A DNA stretch of 64,000 nt from an uncultured Croceicoccus sp. (GTDB lineage: Bacteria; Pseudomonadota; Alphaproteobacteria; Sphingomonadales; Sphingomonadaceae), in the NCBI RefSeq assembly GCF_947496385.1, contig NZ_CANMCP010000006.1, positions 1 through 64,000 on the forward strand, in the 5' to 3' direction. The position numbers were made by a program, and so were the translations under genes. Under the pieces are notes generated by a model. The model was given only the letters and a program-made list of their open reading frames with translations. It was not told the origin of the DNA and ran no database searches. Every line of letters begins with the position of its first letter. Position 1 is the first letter of the stretch. Shown in pieces: positions 40,516 to 48,720 of this stretch.

Positions 40516-41088
40516 ATGGCCGGCAAGACATTGAGCATCAAGACACCGCCCCCCGCACCGCCTGCGCCCCCCGCGCCGCCCAAGCCCGCGAAGAAAAGCG
40601 CCGCCAAGGGCAGCCAGAATCTTCAGGATCTTTTCCTGAACCAGCTCCGTCGCAGCAAGACCCCGGTGACCATGTTCCTGGTCAAGGGCGTGAAGCTTCA
40701 GGGGATCGTCACCTGGTTCGACAATTTCTCGATCCTGCTGCGCCGCGACGGACAGTCGCAGCTTGTCTACAAGCACGCCATTTCCACCATCATGCCCACC
40801 GTGCCGATGGACGCCGAACAGTTCGAAATGGACGACGCCGTCCGCGGCAAGCGCCAGTTGCAGGACGTTTTCCTGACCTCCGTGCGCGAGGCGGGGGTCC
40901 ATGTGACCATGTTCCTCATCAATGGCGTCATGTTGCAGGGGCGCATCGCGGCCTATGACCTGTTCTGCATGCTGCTCGAACGCGAAGGCTATGTGCAGCT
41001 TGCCTACAAACACGCGGTGTCGACAGTGCAGCCGGTCAGCCACGTGGATCTGAGCGGCGACTGGGACGAAGATGGCGACGATGCTTAG
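40516..41088 (+). CDS. hfq: RNA chaperone Hfq with two tandem Hfq domains
   Basis: 190 aa, about twice the usual Hfq length. After a Pro/Ala/Lys-rich N-terminus (10-31) come two Hfq/Sm domains: repeat 1 (33-94, [16 protein letters not shown]...[10 protein letters not shown]) and repeat 2 (112-173, [14 protein letters not shown]...[10 protein letters not shown]), joined by about 17 residues, then an acidic tail. Compared with E. coli, repeat 1 keeps the proximal Q37, D38, Lys/His of YKHAIS (86-87), F71 and K60. Repeat 2 keeps YKHAVS and F150 but has M139 for K31, E125 for the second rim Arg, and T121 for Asn13. A trimer of this chain would make a pseudo-hexamer with alternating faces. ATG 40516 has AAGGAAAAG upstream. 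It precedes hflX. Confidence 0.95.
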   Translation: MAGKTLSIKTPPPAPPAPPAPPKPAKKSAAKGSQNLQDLFLNQLRRSKTPVTMFLVKGVKLQGIVTWFDNFSILLRRDGQSQLVYKHAISTIMPTVPMDAEQFEMDDAVRGKRQLQDVFLTSVREAGVHVTMFLINGVMLQGRIAAYDLFCMLLEREGYVQLAYKHAVSTVQPVSHVDLSGDWDEDGDDA

Positions 41089-41097
41089 GCCGACATC

Positions 41098-42417
41098 TTG
41101 AGCGACGACATTACCGGCGAAGTGACCCGCGGCGCGCGCGCCGTCGTGGTCATGCCCGACATCCGCACCGCCCATATCGCCGACCCGGAGGCCCGCCTCG
41201 AGGAGGGGCGGGGGCTGGCGCTTGCCATCGGGATCGAGGTGGTCGACAGTTTCGTCATCCCCATCCGCGAGGTGCGCCCCGCGACCCTTTTCGGCGCCGG
41301 TCAGATCGAGCGGATCGATACCGCCTGCACGATGGAGGAGGCCGAGCTCGTCATCGTCGACGGCGCCCTGTCCGCGATACAGCAGCGCAATCTCGAAGAG
41401 AAACTCAAGCGCAAGGTCATCGACCGCACCGGGCTCATCCTCGAGATTTTTGGCGAGCGCGCGGCGACGGCCGAAGGCCGTCTTCAGGTGGAGCTTGCCC
41501 ATCTCGATTATCAGGCGGGGCGGCTCGTGCGCAGCTGGACCCACCTCGAACGGCAGCGCGGCGGCTATGGCTTCCTCGGCGGGCCGGGCGAAACGCAGAT
41601 CGAGGCGGATCGCCGGATGATCCGCGATCGCATGGCCCGCCTGCGCCGCGATCTGGAGCAGGTACGCCGGACCCGCGCCTTGCACCGGGCGCGGCGGGGA
41701 AGGGCGCCCTGGCCCGTGGTGGCGCTGGTCGGCTATACGAATGCCGGAAAATCGACGCTTTTCAATCGCATGACCGGCGCTTCGGTCATGGCCGAGGACC
41801 TGCTTTTCGCAACGCTCGACCCGACGATGCGGGCGGTGTCGCTGCCTGCGGTGGAGAAGATCATCCTTTCGGACACGGTCGGTTTCATCTCCGACCTGCC
41901 GACACAGCTTGTCGCCGCCTTCCGCGCCACGCTGGAGGAGGTGACGGGCGCCGATGTCATCGTCCACGTGCGCGACATGTCGAGCGACGCCGCCGAGGAA
42001 CAGAAGCAGCAGGTCGAACAGATTCTGCACGACCTCGACATCAACGCGGAGGAGGGGGATGGCCTGCAGATTCCGGTGATCGAGGCTTGGAACAAGTGGG
42101 ACAGGCTTTCCCCCGATCGGCAGGAGCAGCTGAGCGAGATTGCCGGCCGTGAAGACGACACGCCGATCATCCCGATTTCGGCGCTGACCGGTGAGGGTGT
42201 CGACAGGCTCGAGCGGGCGATCGCGGAACGACTTACGCAGGATGCGCGCGTGTACGAGTTTCTGTTGCCGACCAAGGACGGGCAGCGGATCGCCTGGCTC
42301 CATGCACATGGCGAGGTTCTGTCCGAAGCCGCGGCGGGTGAGGGCGACGATGGCCCGCAAACCGCGATGACGGTGCGCTTGGGACCGATCGAATATGGCC
42401 GTTTTTCAAGTCTTTAG
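41098..42417 (+). CDS. hflX: ribosome-associated GTPase HflX
   Basis: About 439 aa from a TTG at 41098, nine nt after the hfq stop; GTG 41122 is an alternative eight codons downstream. The N-terminal HflX domain (1-195, ATLFGAGQIERI, HLERQRGGYGFLGGPGETQIE) is followed by a G domain with GYTNAGKS, TLDPTMRAVSL, DTVGFI and NKWD. HflX splits stalled or damaged ribosomes, notably after heat. The ntrX-hfq-hflX order is conserved in alphaproteobacteria. It is convergent with mazG at 9 nt. Confidence 0.95.
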   Translation: MSDDITGEVTRGARAVVVMPDIRTAHIADPEARLEEGRGLALAIGIEVVDSFVIPIREVRPATLFGAGQIERIDTACTMEEAELVIVDGALSAIQQRNLEEKLKRKVIDRTGLILEIFGERAATAEGRLQVELAHLDYQAGRLVRSWTHLERQRGGYGFLGGPGETQIEADRRMIRDRMARLRRDLEQVRRTRALHRARRGRAPWPVVALVGYTNAGKSTLFNRMTGASVMAEDLLFATLDPTMRAVSLPAVEKIILSDTVGFISDLPTQLVAAFRATLEEVTGADVIVHVRDMSSDAAEEQKQQVEQILHDLDINAEEGDGLQIPVIEAWNKWDRLSPDRQEQLSEIAGREDDTPIIPISALTGEGVDRLERAIAERLTQDARVYEFLLPTKDGQRIAWLHAHGEVLSEAAAGEGDDGPQTAMTVRLGPIEYGRFSSL

Positions 42418-42426
42418 AAGAATGAC

Positions 42427-43245
42427 TTAACGCTCGGCCTCATTCTTTTCATCGCGCTTCGCTGCTTGCCAAAGCTGCTCCTGCGCGTGGAGGTCGAGCG
42501 TGTCGAATGCGCGGCCTTCATGGGCAGCGCGTTGCTCCATGTTGGTGAAGCGCCGCTCGAACTTGCGGTTGGCGGCGCGCAAGGCCTCTTCGGGGTCTAT
42601 GCCGCGTTTGCGCAAGAGGTTGACGGCCGAAAACAGCAGGTCGCCCGCCTCCTCCACGCGCTCCGCATCGGTTTGCGCGGCGTCGAATTCCTGAATTTCC
42701 TCGGCTAGTTTTGCCGCGGCGCCGCGATCGTCGGGCCAGTCGAACCCGACGCGCGCGGCGCGTTTCTGCAATTTTTCGGCCCGCATCAACGCCGGCAGGC
42801 CCAGCGCCACACCATCGAGAGCCCCCGATTGGGCCTTGGCCGCACGTTCCTCGGCCTTGACCGTTTCCCAGTTTCGGTTGGCGCTGACCTGTGTGCTGTC
42901 GTCGGCGAAGATGTGGGGATGGCGCCGCCGCATCTTGGCCGCGATGCCACTCGCGACCTGCGCGAAGTCGAACAGATTTTCTTCCTCTGCCATGCGTGCG
43001 TGGAATATGACTTGAAGAAGCAAATCACCGAGTTCGTCGGACAGATCGCCCATGTCGCGCCGCGCGATGGCATCGGCGACCTCGTAAGCTTCCTCGATCG
43101 TGTAGGGGGCGATGCTTTCGAAATCCTGTGCGAGATCCCAGGCGCAGCCACTCTCCGGATCGCGCAGCTTGGCCATCACCGTCAACAGATCGAGAAGTGC
43201 CGAGGCGGCGTTTTCCAAACCCTTTCCTCCAAACCGATAATACAT
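42427..43245 (-). CDS. mazG: nucleoside triphosphate pyrophosphohydrolase MazG
   Basis: 272 aa with two MazG domains. The EExxE...ExxD metal-binding pattern is seen in YTIEEAYEVADAIARRDMGDLSDELGDLLLQV (in part) and again, weaker, in KLAEEIQEFDAAQTDAERVEEAGDLLFS. It hydrolyses (d)NTPs to monophosphates and pyrophosphate, house-cleaning non-canonical nucleotides. It is the last gene of the holB-metG-tatD operon run, 25 nt after a small membrane protein gene. Confidence 0.94.
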   Translation of the reverse strand: MYYRFGGKGLENAASALLDLLTVMAKLRDPESGCAWDLAQDFESIAPYTIEEAYEVADAIARRDMGDLSDELGDLLLQVIFHARMAEEENLFDFAQVASGIAAKMRRRHPHIFADDSTQVSANRNWETVKAEERAAKAQSGALDGVALGLPALMRAEKLQKRAARVGFDWPDDRGAAAKLAEEIQEFDAAQTDAERVEEAGDLLFSAVNLLRKRGIDPEEALRAANRKFERRFTNMEQRAAHEGRAFDTLDLHAQEQLWQAAKRDEKNEAER

Positions 43246-43270
43246 ATTATGTTAAATAAAGAGAGTTCTG

Positions 43271-43438
43271 CTAGCGCATGCCACCGAACGCGAACGCGGC
43301 CAAGGCGAACAGCCCGACCCAAAGCAACGCCATTTGCAGCAGCTTGGTCTTCGGCACCTCGTGCGATTTCAGCGCACTCAACGCCAGAACGAGCCAGCCC
43401 AGCAGGCTCACCACCGACACGATCGCAAGCGCAGTCAC
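43271..43438 (-). CDS. 55-aa two-helix membrane protein
   Basis: A GTG at 43438 overlaps the stop of the PhnP-like hydrolase gene by 4 nt (GTGA). The product has two hydrophobic segments (LAIVSVVSLLGWLVLALSAL and ALLWVGLFALAAFAF) separated by a basic loop (KSHEVPKTKLL), consistent with an inner-membrane hairpin protein. Similar small genes occur beside this hydrolase in sphingomonads as far as I recall, but no function is known. The overlap argues strongly that it is translated. Confidence 0.7.
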   Translation of the reverse strand: MTALAIVSVVSLLGWLVLALSALKSHEVPKTKLLQMALLWVGLFALAAFAFGGMR

Positions 43439-44202
43439 AGCGTCACCGTCAACCCGTCGAACGCAGGCTCGACATGATCCGGCGTTTCCGCGGCCAAGGC
43501 ATCGTAATCCATGCTTTTGTCCAGATGCGTCAGGATGACACGGCGTGCCCCACATCGTTCCGCAAGTTCGAGCGCCATACCAAGATGCGCATGGGTCGGA
43601 TGCGGATCACGCCGCAGACAATCCACGACCAGCAATTCGACATCGCGGAAAAGCGTCACCATTTCGGTTCGAATTTCACTGAAATCTGTCGCATAACCGA
43701 TTGATTTATCGCCATTATCAAAACGATACGCCGTGCTTCTGGCAGGCCCGTGCGGCATCACGGTCCAGCCCAGCCGCATGCCGTGAACGAGGCGCAAACG
43801 GTCCAGAGTCTCGATCTGGCATATGGTGGGGTAGCCATGCTGCCCGGCAAAGACATATCCGAACCGCTGGCGAAGGCGCCGTACCGTTTCCTCCGCCGCA
43901 TAGGCCGGTATCGGCCCCGCCCGACCGTAGCGCAGCACGCGAAGATCATCGATCCCATGACAATGGTCGGCATGATCGTGCGTCCAGAACACCGCGTCGA
44001 TCCCATCGATGTCATTGGCCAGAAGCTGATTGCGTAGATCCGGCGAGGTATCGATGAGCACGCGCGCACCATCGTCGGATTCGATCACGATCGACACGCG
44101 GGATCGCCGGTTGCGCGGATTGTCGGGATCGCACACGCCCCAATCGTTCCCGATGCGCGGCACGCCGGTCGATGTGCCGGAACCGAGAATGATCAGTTTC
44201 AT
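43435..44202 (-). CDS. metallo-beta-lactamase-fold hydrolase (PhnP-like)
   Basis: 255 aa. Metal site THDHADHCHG, opening motif LGSGTSTGVPRIG and VILTHLDKSMDY mark the PhnP/RNase Z-like branch, which cleaves cyclic phosphodiesters. The true substrate is unknown; no phn genes are present. It overlaps tatD by ATGA and the downstream 55-aa gene by GTGA, so it sits inside a tightly coupled operon. Confidence 0.88.
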   Translation of the reverse strand: MKLIILGSGTSTGVPRIGNDWGVCDPDNPRNRRSRVSIVIESDDGARVLIDTSPDLRNQLLANDIDGIDAVFWTHDHADHCHGIDDLRVLRYGRAGPIPAYAAEETVRRLRQRFGYVFAGQHGYPTICQIETLDRLRLVHGMRLGWTVMPHGPARSTAYRFDNGDKSIGYATDFSEIRTEMVTLFRDVELLVVDCLRRDPHPTHAHLGMALELAERCGARRVILTHLDKSMDYDALAAETPDHVEPAFDGLTVTL

Positions 44203-44975
44203 GCCTGCGCCTTTTGAAACAGTGCGAAGAAATTGCGTCCGGTTTGCGCCGCAAGAGTATCCACAGACACGCCGCGCAGCGCGGCGAGAAACGCCAGCGT
44301 ATCGCCGACGAAGGCCGGCTCACATGTCTTTCCGCGATGGGGCACCGGCGCGAGAAACGGCGAATCCGTTTCGACCAGCAGCCGGCCGTCCGGAATATCA
44401 CGCGCGACTGCCTGCAGGTCCTTTGCATTCTTGAACGTCACGATCCCGGAAATGGAGATCGTGAGCCCGAGGTTCAGCACCGCATCGCCAAATTCGCGCG
44501 ACGCGGTAAAGCAATGGATGAGCGCGGGAAAGGCGCCCTTCTCCATTTCCTCGCACAGGATGGAGAGCGTGTCGGCCTCCGCATCGCGGGTATGAATGAT
44601 AATCGGCAGGCCGGTATCGCGCGCGACGCCAATATGCATGACGAACAATTCGCGTTGCGCCTCGCGGTCGGACTTGTCGTAATAATAATCGAGGCCGGTT
44701 TCGCCGATGCCGATGACGCGGGGATGCGCGCTCGCCTCCATGAGAGCCGTGCGGCCAAGGTCGCGATGCTTGTCCGCTTCGTGCGGGTGTATGCCCACAC
44801 TCGCCCACACATCGTCCTCGCGCTGTGCCGTGGCGACCACCGCATCCCATTCCGACTGCCGGGTCGAGATATTCAGGAACCCGCGAACGCCCCGCGCCCG
44901 CGCCGCCGACAAGATTTCGCCCTGTCGCTCGATCAAGCCTTCGTAATTGAGGTGACAATGCGAATCGATCAGCAT
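44199..44975 (-). CDS. tatD: TatD family metal-dependent hydrolase
   Basis: 258 aa TIM-barrel deoxyribonuclease family. Metal ligands are in DSHCHL (HxH), IGETGLDYYYD (Glu) and HCFTAS; ETDSPFLAPVPHRGKTCEP is the conserved C-terminal block. Relatives act as 3'-5' exonucleases in DNA or tRNA quality control. ATG 44975 shares a base with the metG stop (TAATG). It is the usual partner downstream of metG in proteobacteria. Confidence 0.95.
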   Translation of the reverse strand: MLIDSHCHLNYEGLIERQGEILSAARARGVRGFLNISTRQSEWDAVVATAQREDDVWASVGIHPHEADKHRDLGRTALMEASAHPRVIGIGETGLDYYYDKSDREAQRELFVMHIGVARDTGLPIIIHTRDAEADTLSILCEEMEKGAFPALIHCFTASREFGDAVLNLGLTISISGIVTFKNAKDLQAVARDIPDGRLLVETDSPFLAPVPHRGKTCEPAFVGDTLAFLAALRGVSVDTLAAQTGRNFFALFQKAQA

Positions 44976-46525
44976 TACGCGTCCCCTTCCCCCAGTTGCA
45001 GGCGGGGGAAGATCGGCTGCGGATCGACGATCTTGACCGTCTCGCACAGCAGCGGCGCGCGTTCCATCGCGGCGAAATCGCGCGCGTCATCCGGCGCTGC
45101 CACGATGTCGAGAATGCGCGCGGCCGACCCCGGCACGACCGGCTGTATCGCGATGGCAAGGTCGCGGATACACCCGACAAGCGTGGCGAGCACGCGGCGC
45201 ATCCGCACCGGATCGGTCTTCCGCAAGGTCCACGGCGCCTGCTCGTCGACATATTGGTTACAGGCGAAAACCGCCTGCATCCACGCTTCGATCCCTTGCG
45301 AAAAGGCCAGCGCCTCGAAATGGGCGGGCAATTCGCGCAGGCACGCCTCGCGGACTTTCCCGGCGAGCGCACGGTCGGCGTCCTGCGCCTCGCCATCGAC
45401 GTCGAAGCCGCCCTCGCAATTCTTCGCAATGAAGGAGGAGACACGCTGCGCCAGATTGCCGAAGCTGTTGGCGAGTTCGGCATTCGCGCGCGTGACGATC
45501 GCCTCTGCCGAGTAGCTTCCGTCCTGGCCGAACGCGATTTCCCGCATCAGGAAGTAGCGCAGCACATCCGCGCCATATGTTTCAACAAGGCCGACCGGAT
45601 CGGTCACATTGCCGAGCGATTTCGATTCCTTCTGCCCACGGTTCAGGAGGAACCCATGGCCGAACACCTGCCGCGGCACGGGCAGATTCGCACTCAACAG
45701 GAAAGCCGGCCAGTAAACGGCATGAAAACGCACGATATCCTTGCCGATGAGATGCACGTCGGCAGGCCAGAAACGCGCAAAATCGCCGCCCGTATCGGGA
45801 TAGCCCAGCCCCGTCAGATAGTTGGTCAGCGCATCGACCCAGACATACATCACGTGGTCTTCGCTTCCCGGCACCTTCACGCCCCAGTCGAAGCTGCTCC
45901 GGGAAACGGACAGGTCGCGCAGCCCGCCCTCGACAAAGCGCATGACCTCGTTGCGGCGGCTTTCGGGGCGGATGAAATCAGGGTTTTCGCGGTACAGGTC
46001 GAGCAAAGGCTGCTGATACTTCGAAAGGCGGAAGAACCAGCTTTCCTCCACCGTCCATTCGACGGGGGTGCCCTGAGGCGAGAGTTTTTCGCCGCCCTCC
46101 CCTTCGGTCAGCTCGCTTTCATCGTAATACGCCTCGTCGCGGATCGAATACCAGCCTTCGTAGCGATCGCGATAGAGGTCGCCGCGCTCGGCCATGGCGG
46201 ACCAGAGCGCCTGGCTGGCGGCATGGTGCGCATCCTCCGTGGTGCGGATGAAACGATCATAGCTGATATCAAGCACGTCGAACAGATGCTTGAAATGAGA
46301 GGACATTTCATCACTCAACGCGCGCGGCGTCACGTCGAGATCGCGCGCCTTCTGCATCATTTTCAGGCCATGTTCGTCCGTGCCGGTCTGAAACCGCACG
46401 TCCCGCCCGCGCAGCCGTTGAAAACGGGCCGCGACATCGGCGGCGATGGTTTCGTAAGCGTGACCGATATGCGGCTTGCCATTGGGATAATGGATGGCGG
46501 TGGTGATGTAATACGGCTCGGCCAT
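44975..46525 (-). CDS. metG: methionyl-tRNA synthetase
   Basis: 516 aa class I synthetase. HIGH motif PHIGH at 18-22; KMSKS-equivalent KESKS near 300; anticodon region WMQAVFACNQYVDEQAPWTL. The connective peptide lacks the Cys pairs of the zinc-knuckle type, and there is no C-terminal tRNA-binding dimer domain, so it is the short knuckle-free form common in alphaproteobacteria. It is 51 nt after holB, in the same operon. Confidence 0.97.
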   Translation of the reverse strand: MAEPYYITTAIHYPNGKPHIGHAYETIAADVAARFQRLRGRDVRFQTGTDEHGLKMMQKARDLDVTPRALSDEMSSHFKHLFDVLDISYDRFIRTTEDAHHAASQALWSAMAERGDLYRDRYEGWYSIRDEAYYDESELTEGEGGEKLSPQGTPVEWTVEESWFFRLSKYQQPLLDLYRENPDFIRPESRRNEVMRFVEGGLRDLSVSRSSFDWGVKVPGSEDHVMYVWVDALTNYLTGLGYPDTGGDFARFWPADVHLIGKDIVRFHAVYWPAFLLSANLPVPRQVFGHGFLLNRGQKESKSLGNVTDPVGLVETYGADVLRYFLMREIAFGQDGSYSAEAIVTRANAELANSFGNLAQRVSSFIAKNCEGGFDVDGEAQDADRALAGKVREACLRELPAHFEALAFSQGIEAWMQAVFACNQYVDEQAPWTLRKTDPVRMRRVLATLVGCIRDLAIAIQPVVPGSAARILDIVAAPDDARDFAAMERAPLLCETVKIVDPQPIFPRLQLGEGDA

Positions 46526-46576
46526 GGGTGGCGCGTCTCTTTCATTGAACGTGCGAAGGGCCGCGAGATGCGGCGA

Positions 46577-47542
46577 TCAGTTGCCCTCCCCTTTAGGCAT
46601 CGCAATATCCGCCAGCAACCCGCCGATTTCCACCACGGTCAGTCCGGGGTCGAAATTCGCATAGGGGATCTCCGCGCCCAACCGGGTCAGCGCCGCATGC
46701 GCGGTGATGAGCCGGGCCTGTTCCCCCTTCCCCGCATCGGGAAGTCTCGCGGCGCAGATCGTGCGGGCAAGATCGACACTCGCCACCAGCCGGTCGCGGT
46801 CGGGCCGCGTTCCGATCGCCTTGGCAAGTGCGCCGCGCCGCGCGAAATCGGCATCCCCATGCGCGGCAATCCCGATCAGCTCGTGGCGGATCGGCGCCAT
46901 GTCCTTTGCGATGAAGCCAAGCGCTGCGCCGGGCGACCCGTGCGCCGCGGCAATCGCAGCCTCGCGAATGTCGGGCGAGACGTCGGGCGCCGCGTCGGCC
47001 ACAACCCGGTGCATCTGCGCATCGTCGAGCGCGGCAAACCGCAGGATCCGACAGCGCGAACGCACCGTGGGCAAAAGCCCACCCGGCCGATGTGAGACGA
47101 GCAGGAATATCGTCCCGGCCGGCGGCTCCTCTAGGCTTTTGAGCAGCGCGTTCACCGCCGACTTTTCCAGGTCGTCAATCGAATCGATGATGATCGCACG
47201 CCTCGGCCCGAGTGTTGGCCGCGTGTTCAACCGCCGCTGCATCGCGCGCACCTGCTCGACATTGATGCTGCGCTTCGTGGCGAAGGGCTTGCCCTCCTCC
47301 ATCTTTTTTTCATCCTCCTTGCTGGCCGGCGGACGGGTCAGGATGAGGATATCGGGATGCGATGTCGCAGGGGGCTGCGGCGTGCCGTCGACCTCCACCA
47401 GAGCAGCAGCGGCATGAATCGCGAACTGCGCCTTGCCGATCCCCGCCATGCCGGTCAGCAACCACGCATGGTGCAACCGTTCGTCTGCCACCGCGGCGCG
47501 CCATTGGCGCCATGGCGTTTCATGTCCGACAAGCGTTGTCAT
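46577..47542 (-). CDS. holB: DNA polymerase III delta' subunit
   Basis: 321 aa clamp-loader subunit. It has a P-loop remnant GMAGIGKAQ, a long insertion rich in Lys/Glu (SKEDEKKMEEGK), the delta'-type motif NVEQVRAMQRRL, Walker B-like IIIDSIDDLEKSAVNALLKSLEEPP and SRC sensor VRSRCRIL. The order holB-metG-tatD-MBL hydrolase is conserved. The usual upstream gene tmk is missing here; a YihY-type gene stands in its place. Confidence 0.94.
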   Translation of the reverse strand: MTTLVGHETPWRQWRAAVADERLHHAWLLTGMAGIGKAQFAIHAAAALVEVDGTPQPPATSHPDILILTRPPASKEDEKKMEEGKPFATKRSINVEQVRAMQRRLNTRPTLGPRRAIIIDSIDDLEKSAVNALLKSLEEPPAGTIFLLVSHRPGGLLPTVRSRCRILRFAALDDAQMHRVVADAAPDVSPDIREAAIAAAHGSPGAALGFIAKDMAPIRHELIGIAAHGDADFARRGALAKAIGTRPDRDRLVASVDLARTICAARLPDAGKGEQARLITAHAALTRLGAEIPYANFDPGLTVVEIGGLLADIAMPKGEGN

Positions 47543-47632
47543 CGACAGGAGAGGAGCGAGGTTCGGGCCATCACGGTGCGGTGACTGCTATAAGGATTGC
47601 GCGCCCCCGGCAATCAGCTGCGGGCGTTTTGC

Positions 47633-48505
47633 TCACAATTCGGGCGCAGTGGCATTGCTCGCGATCAGGGCGGCGTTCATTTCCGCGCCGAGCAGGAGGA
47701 TATAGGCCGACGCCCACATCCATGTCAGCAATACGATCACCGCGCCGAGCGATCCATAGGTCGCATTGTAATTACCGAAGTTCGACACGTAATAGCCGAA
47801 CAGCAAGGTCGCGACGACGATCCCCACCGCGGCCAGCAACGAGCCGGGCGTCAGCCATTTGAACGCCGCCGTCTCGCAAGCCGGGCCATAGCGGAACAGG
47901 AGCGCCGCCCCGCCGGTGATCGCAGCCGCCAGCACGACATAGACCAGGATCTTGCCCAGCGGCGCAAAGACCGCGGGCGCCGCATCGAGCATTCCATCGA
48001 GAAAGCCGAGCGCCGCGATCGCACCCACCGACAACAGCGCGATCAGCGCCCCGCCCACGGTCACGCCGATGGCGGTCAGGTTCTTTCCGATGAAGCTGCG
48101 GCTTTCCTTGCACTCATACGCGATGTTGAGCGCGATGATGAGCGCCCCTGCGCCCTTGCGCGCACTGAACAATGCCACCAGCAGGGCGAGGATCAGCCCC
48201 AGCCCCTTCTTCGAGGACGAGCTTTCGACCACGGCGGAAAGCTGATCCTGCACGAGTTCGGCCGCGCTTCCGGGCAGATCCTGTGCGAGCGACTGCATCT
48301 GCACCGCGACCGTCTGCGGATCGGCGATCAGCCCGTAGGTGAGGACCGTCGCCGCCATGAGGGGAACCATCGCGAGAAATCCATAAAACGCCACGCCCGC
48401 CGCGATCAGGCTGATATTATCGTCACCGCCCCGGGCCCAGGCCTGTTTCGCGGAGGCGATCCACCCGCCGCTTGGCAAATCATATGGTGAAGATGCTGTC
48501 GGCAT
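47633..48505 (-). CDS. YihY/BrkB family inner-membrane protein
   Basis: 290 aa with about six membrane helices. Family signatures are NISLIAAGVAFYGFLAMVP near the N-terminus, the middle GALIIALNIAYECKE, and YGSLGAVIVLLTWMWASAYILLLGAEMNAAL at the end. Once called RNase BN by mistake; the real role is unclear (possibly transport or envelope). ATG 48505 fits the family. It is divergent from the antiporter across 215 nt. Confidence 0.88.
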   Translation of the reverse strand: MPTASSPYDLPSGGWIASAKQAWARGGDDNISLIAAGVAFYGFLAMVPLMAATVLTYGLIADPQTVAVQMQSLAQDLPGSAAELVQDQLSAVVESSSSKKGLGLILALLVALFSARKGAGALIIALNIAYECKESRSFIGKNLTAIGVTVGGALIALLSVGAIAALGFLDGMLDAAPAVFAPLGKILVYVVLAAAITGGAALLFRYGPACETAAFKWLTPGSLLAAVGIVVATLLFGYYVSNFGNYNATYGSLGAVIVLLTWMWASAYILLLGAEMNAALIASNATAPEL

Positions 48506-48720
48506 GGCCGTCCCCTGTCTCGTACATATTCGGTATCGCGCGATCATCCGATGCTGCACCATGCATCATCGGGCGGCAATCGCCACCGCGCCCGTCGTCA
48601 ACAGCCTAACCCCCGCGCCGGGCCCGCGGTTCCATGCGCCCTGTATCCCCCGCGAAATCCGGGGGCATTGCACAGCTTTCATTTGCCCCTGCCCGGCCGC
48701 TGTGGCAGCAACGGGCCTAC

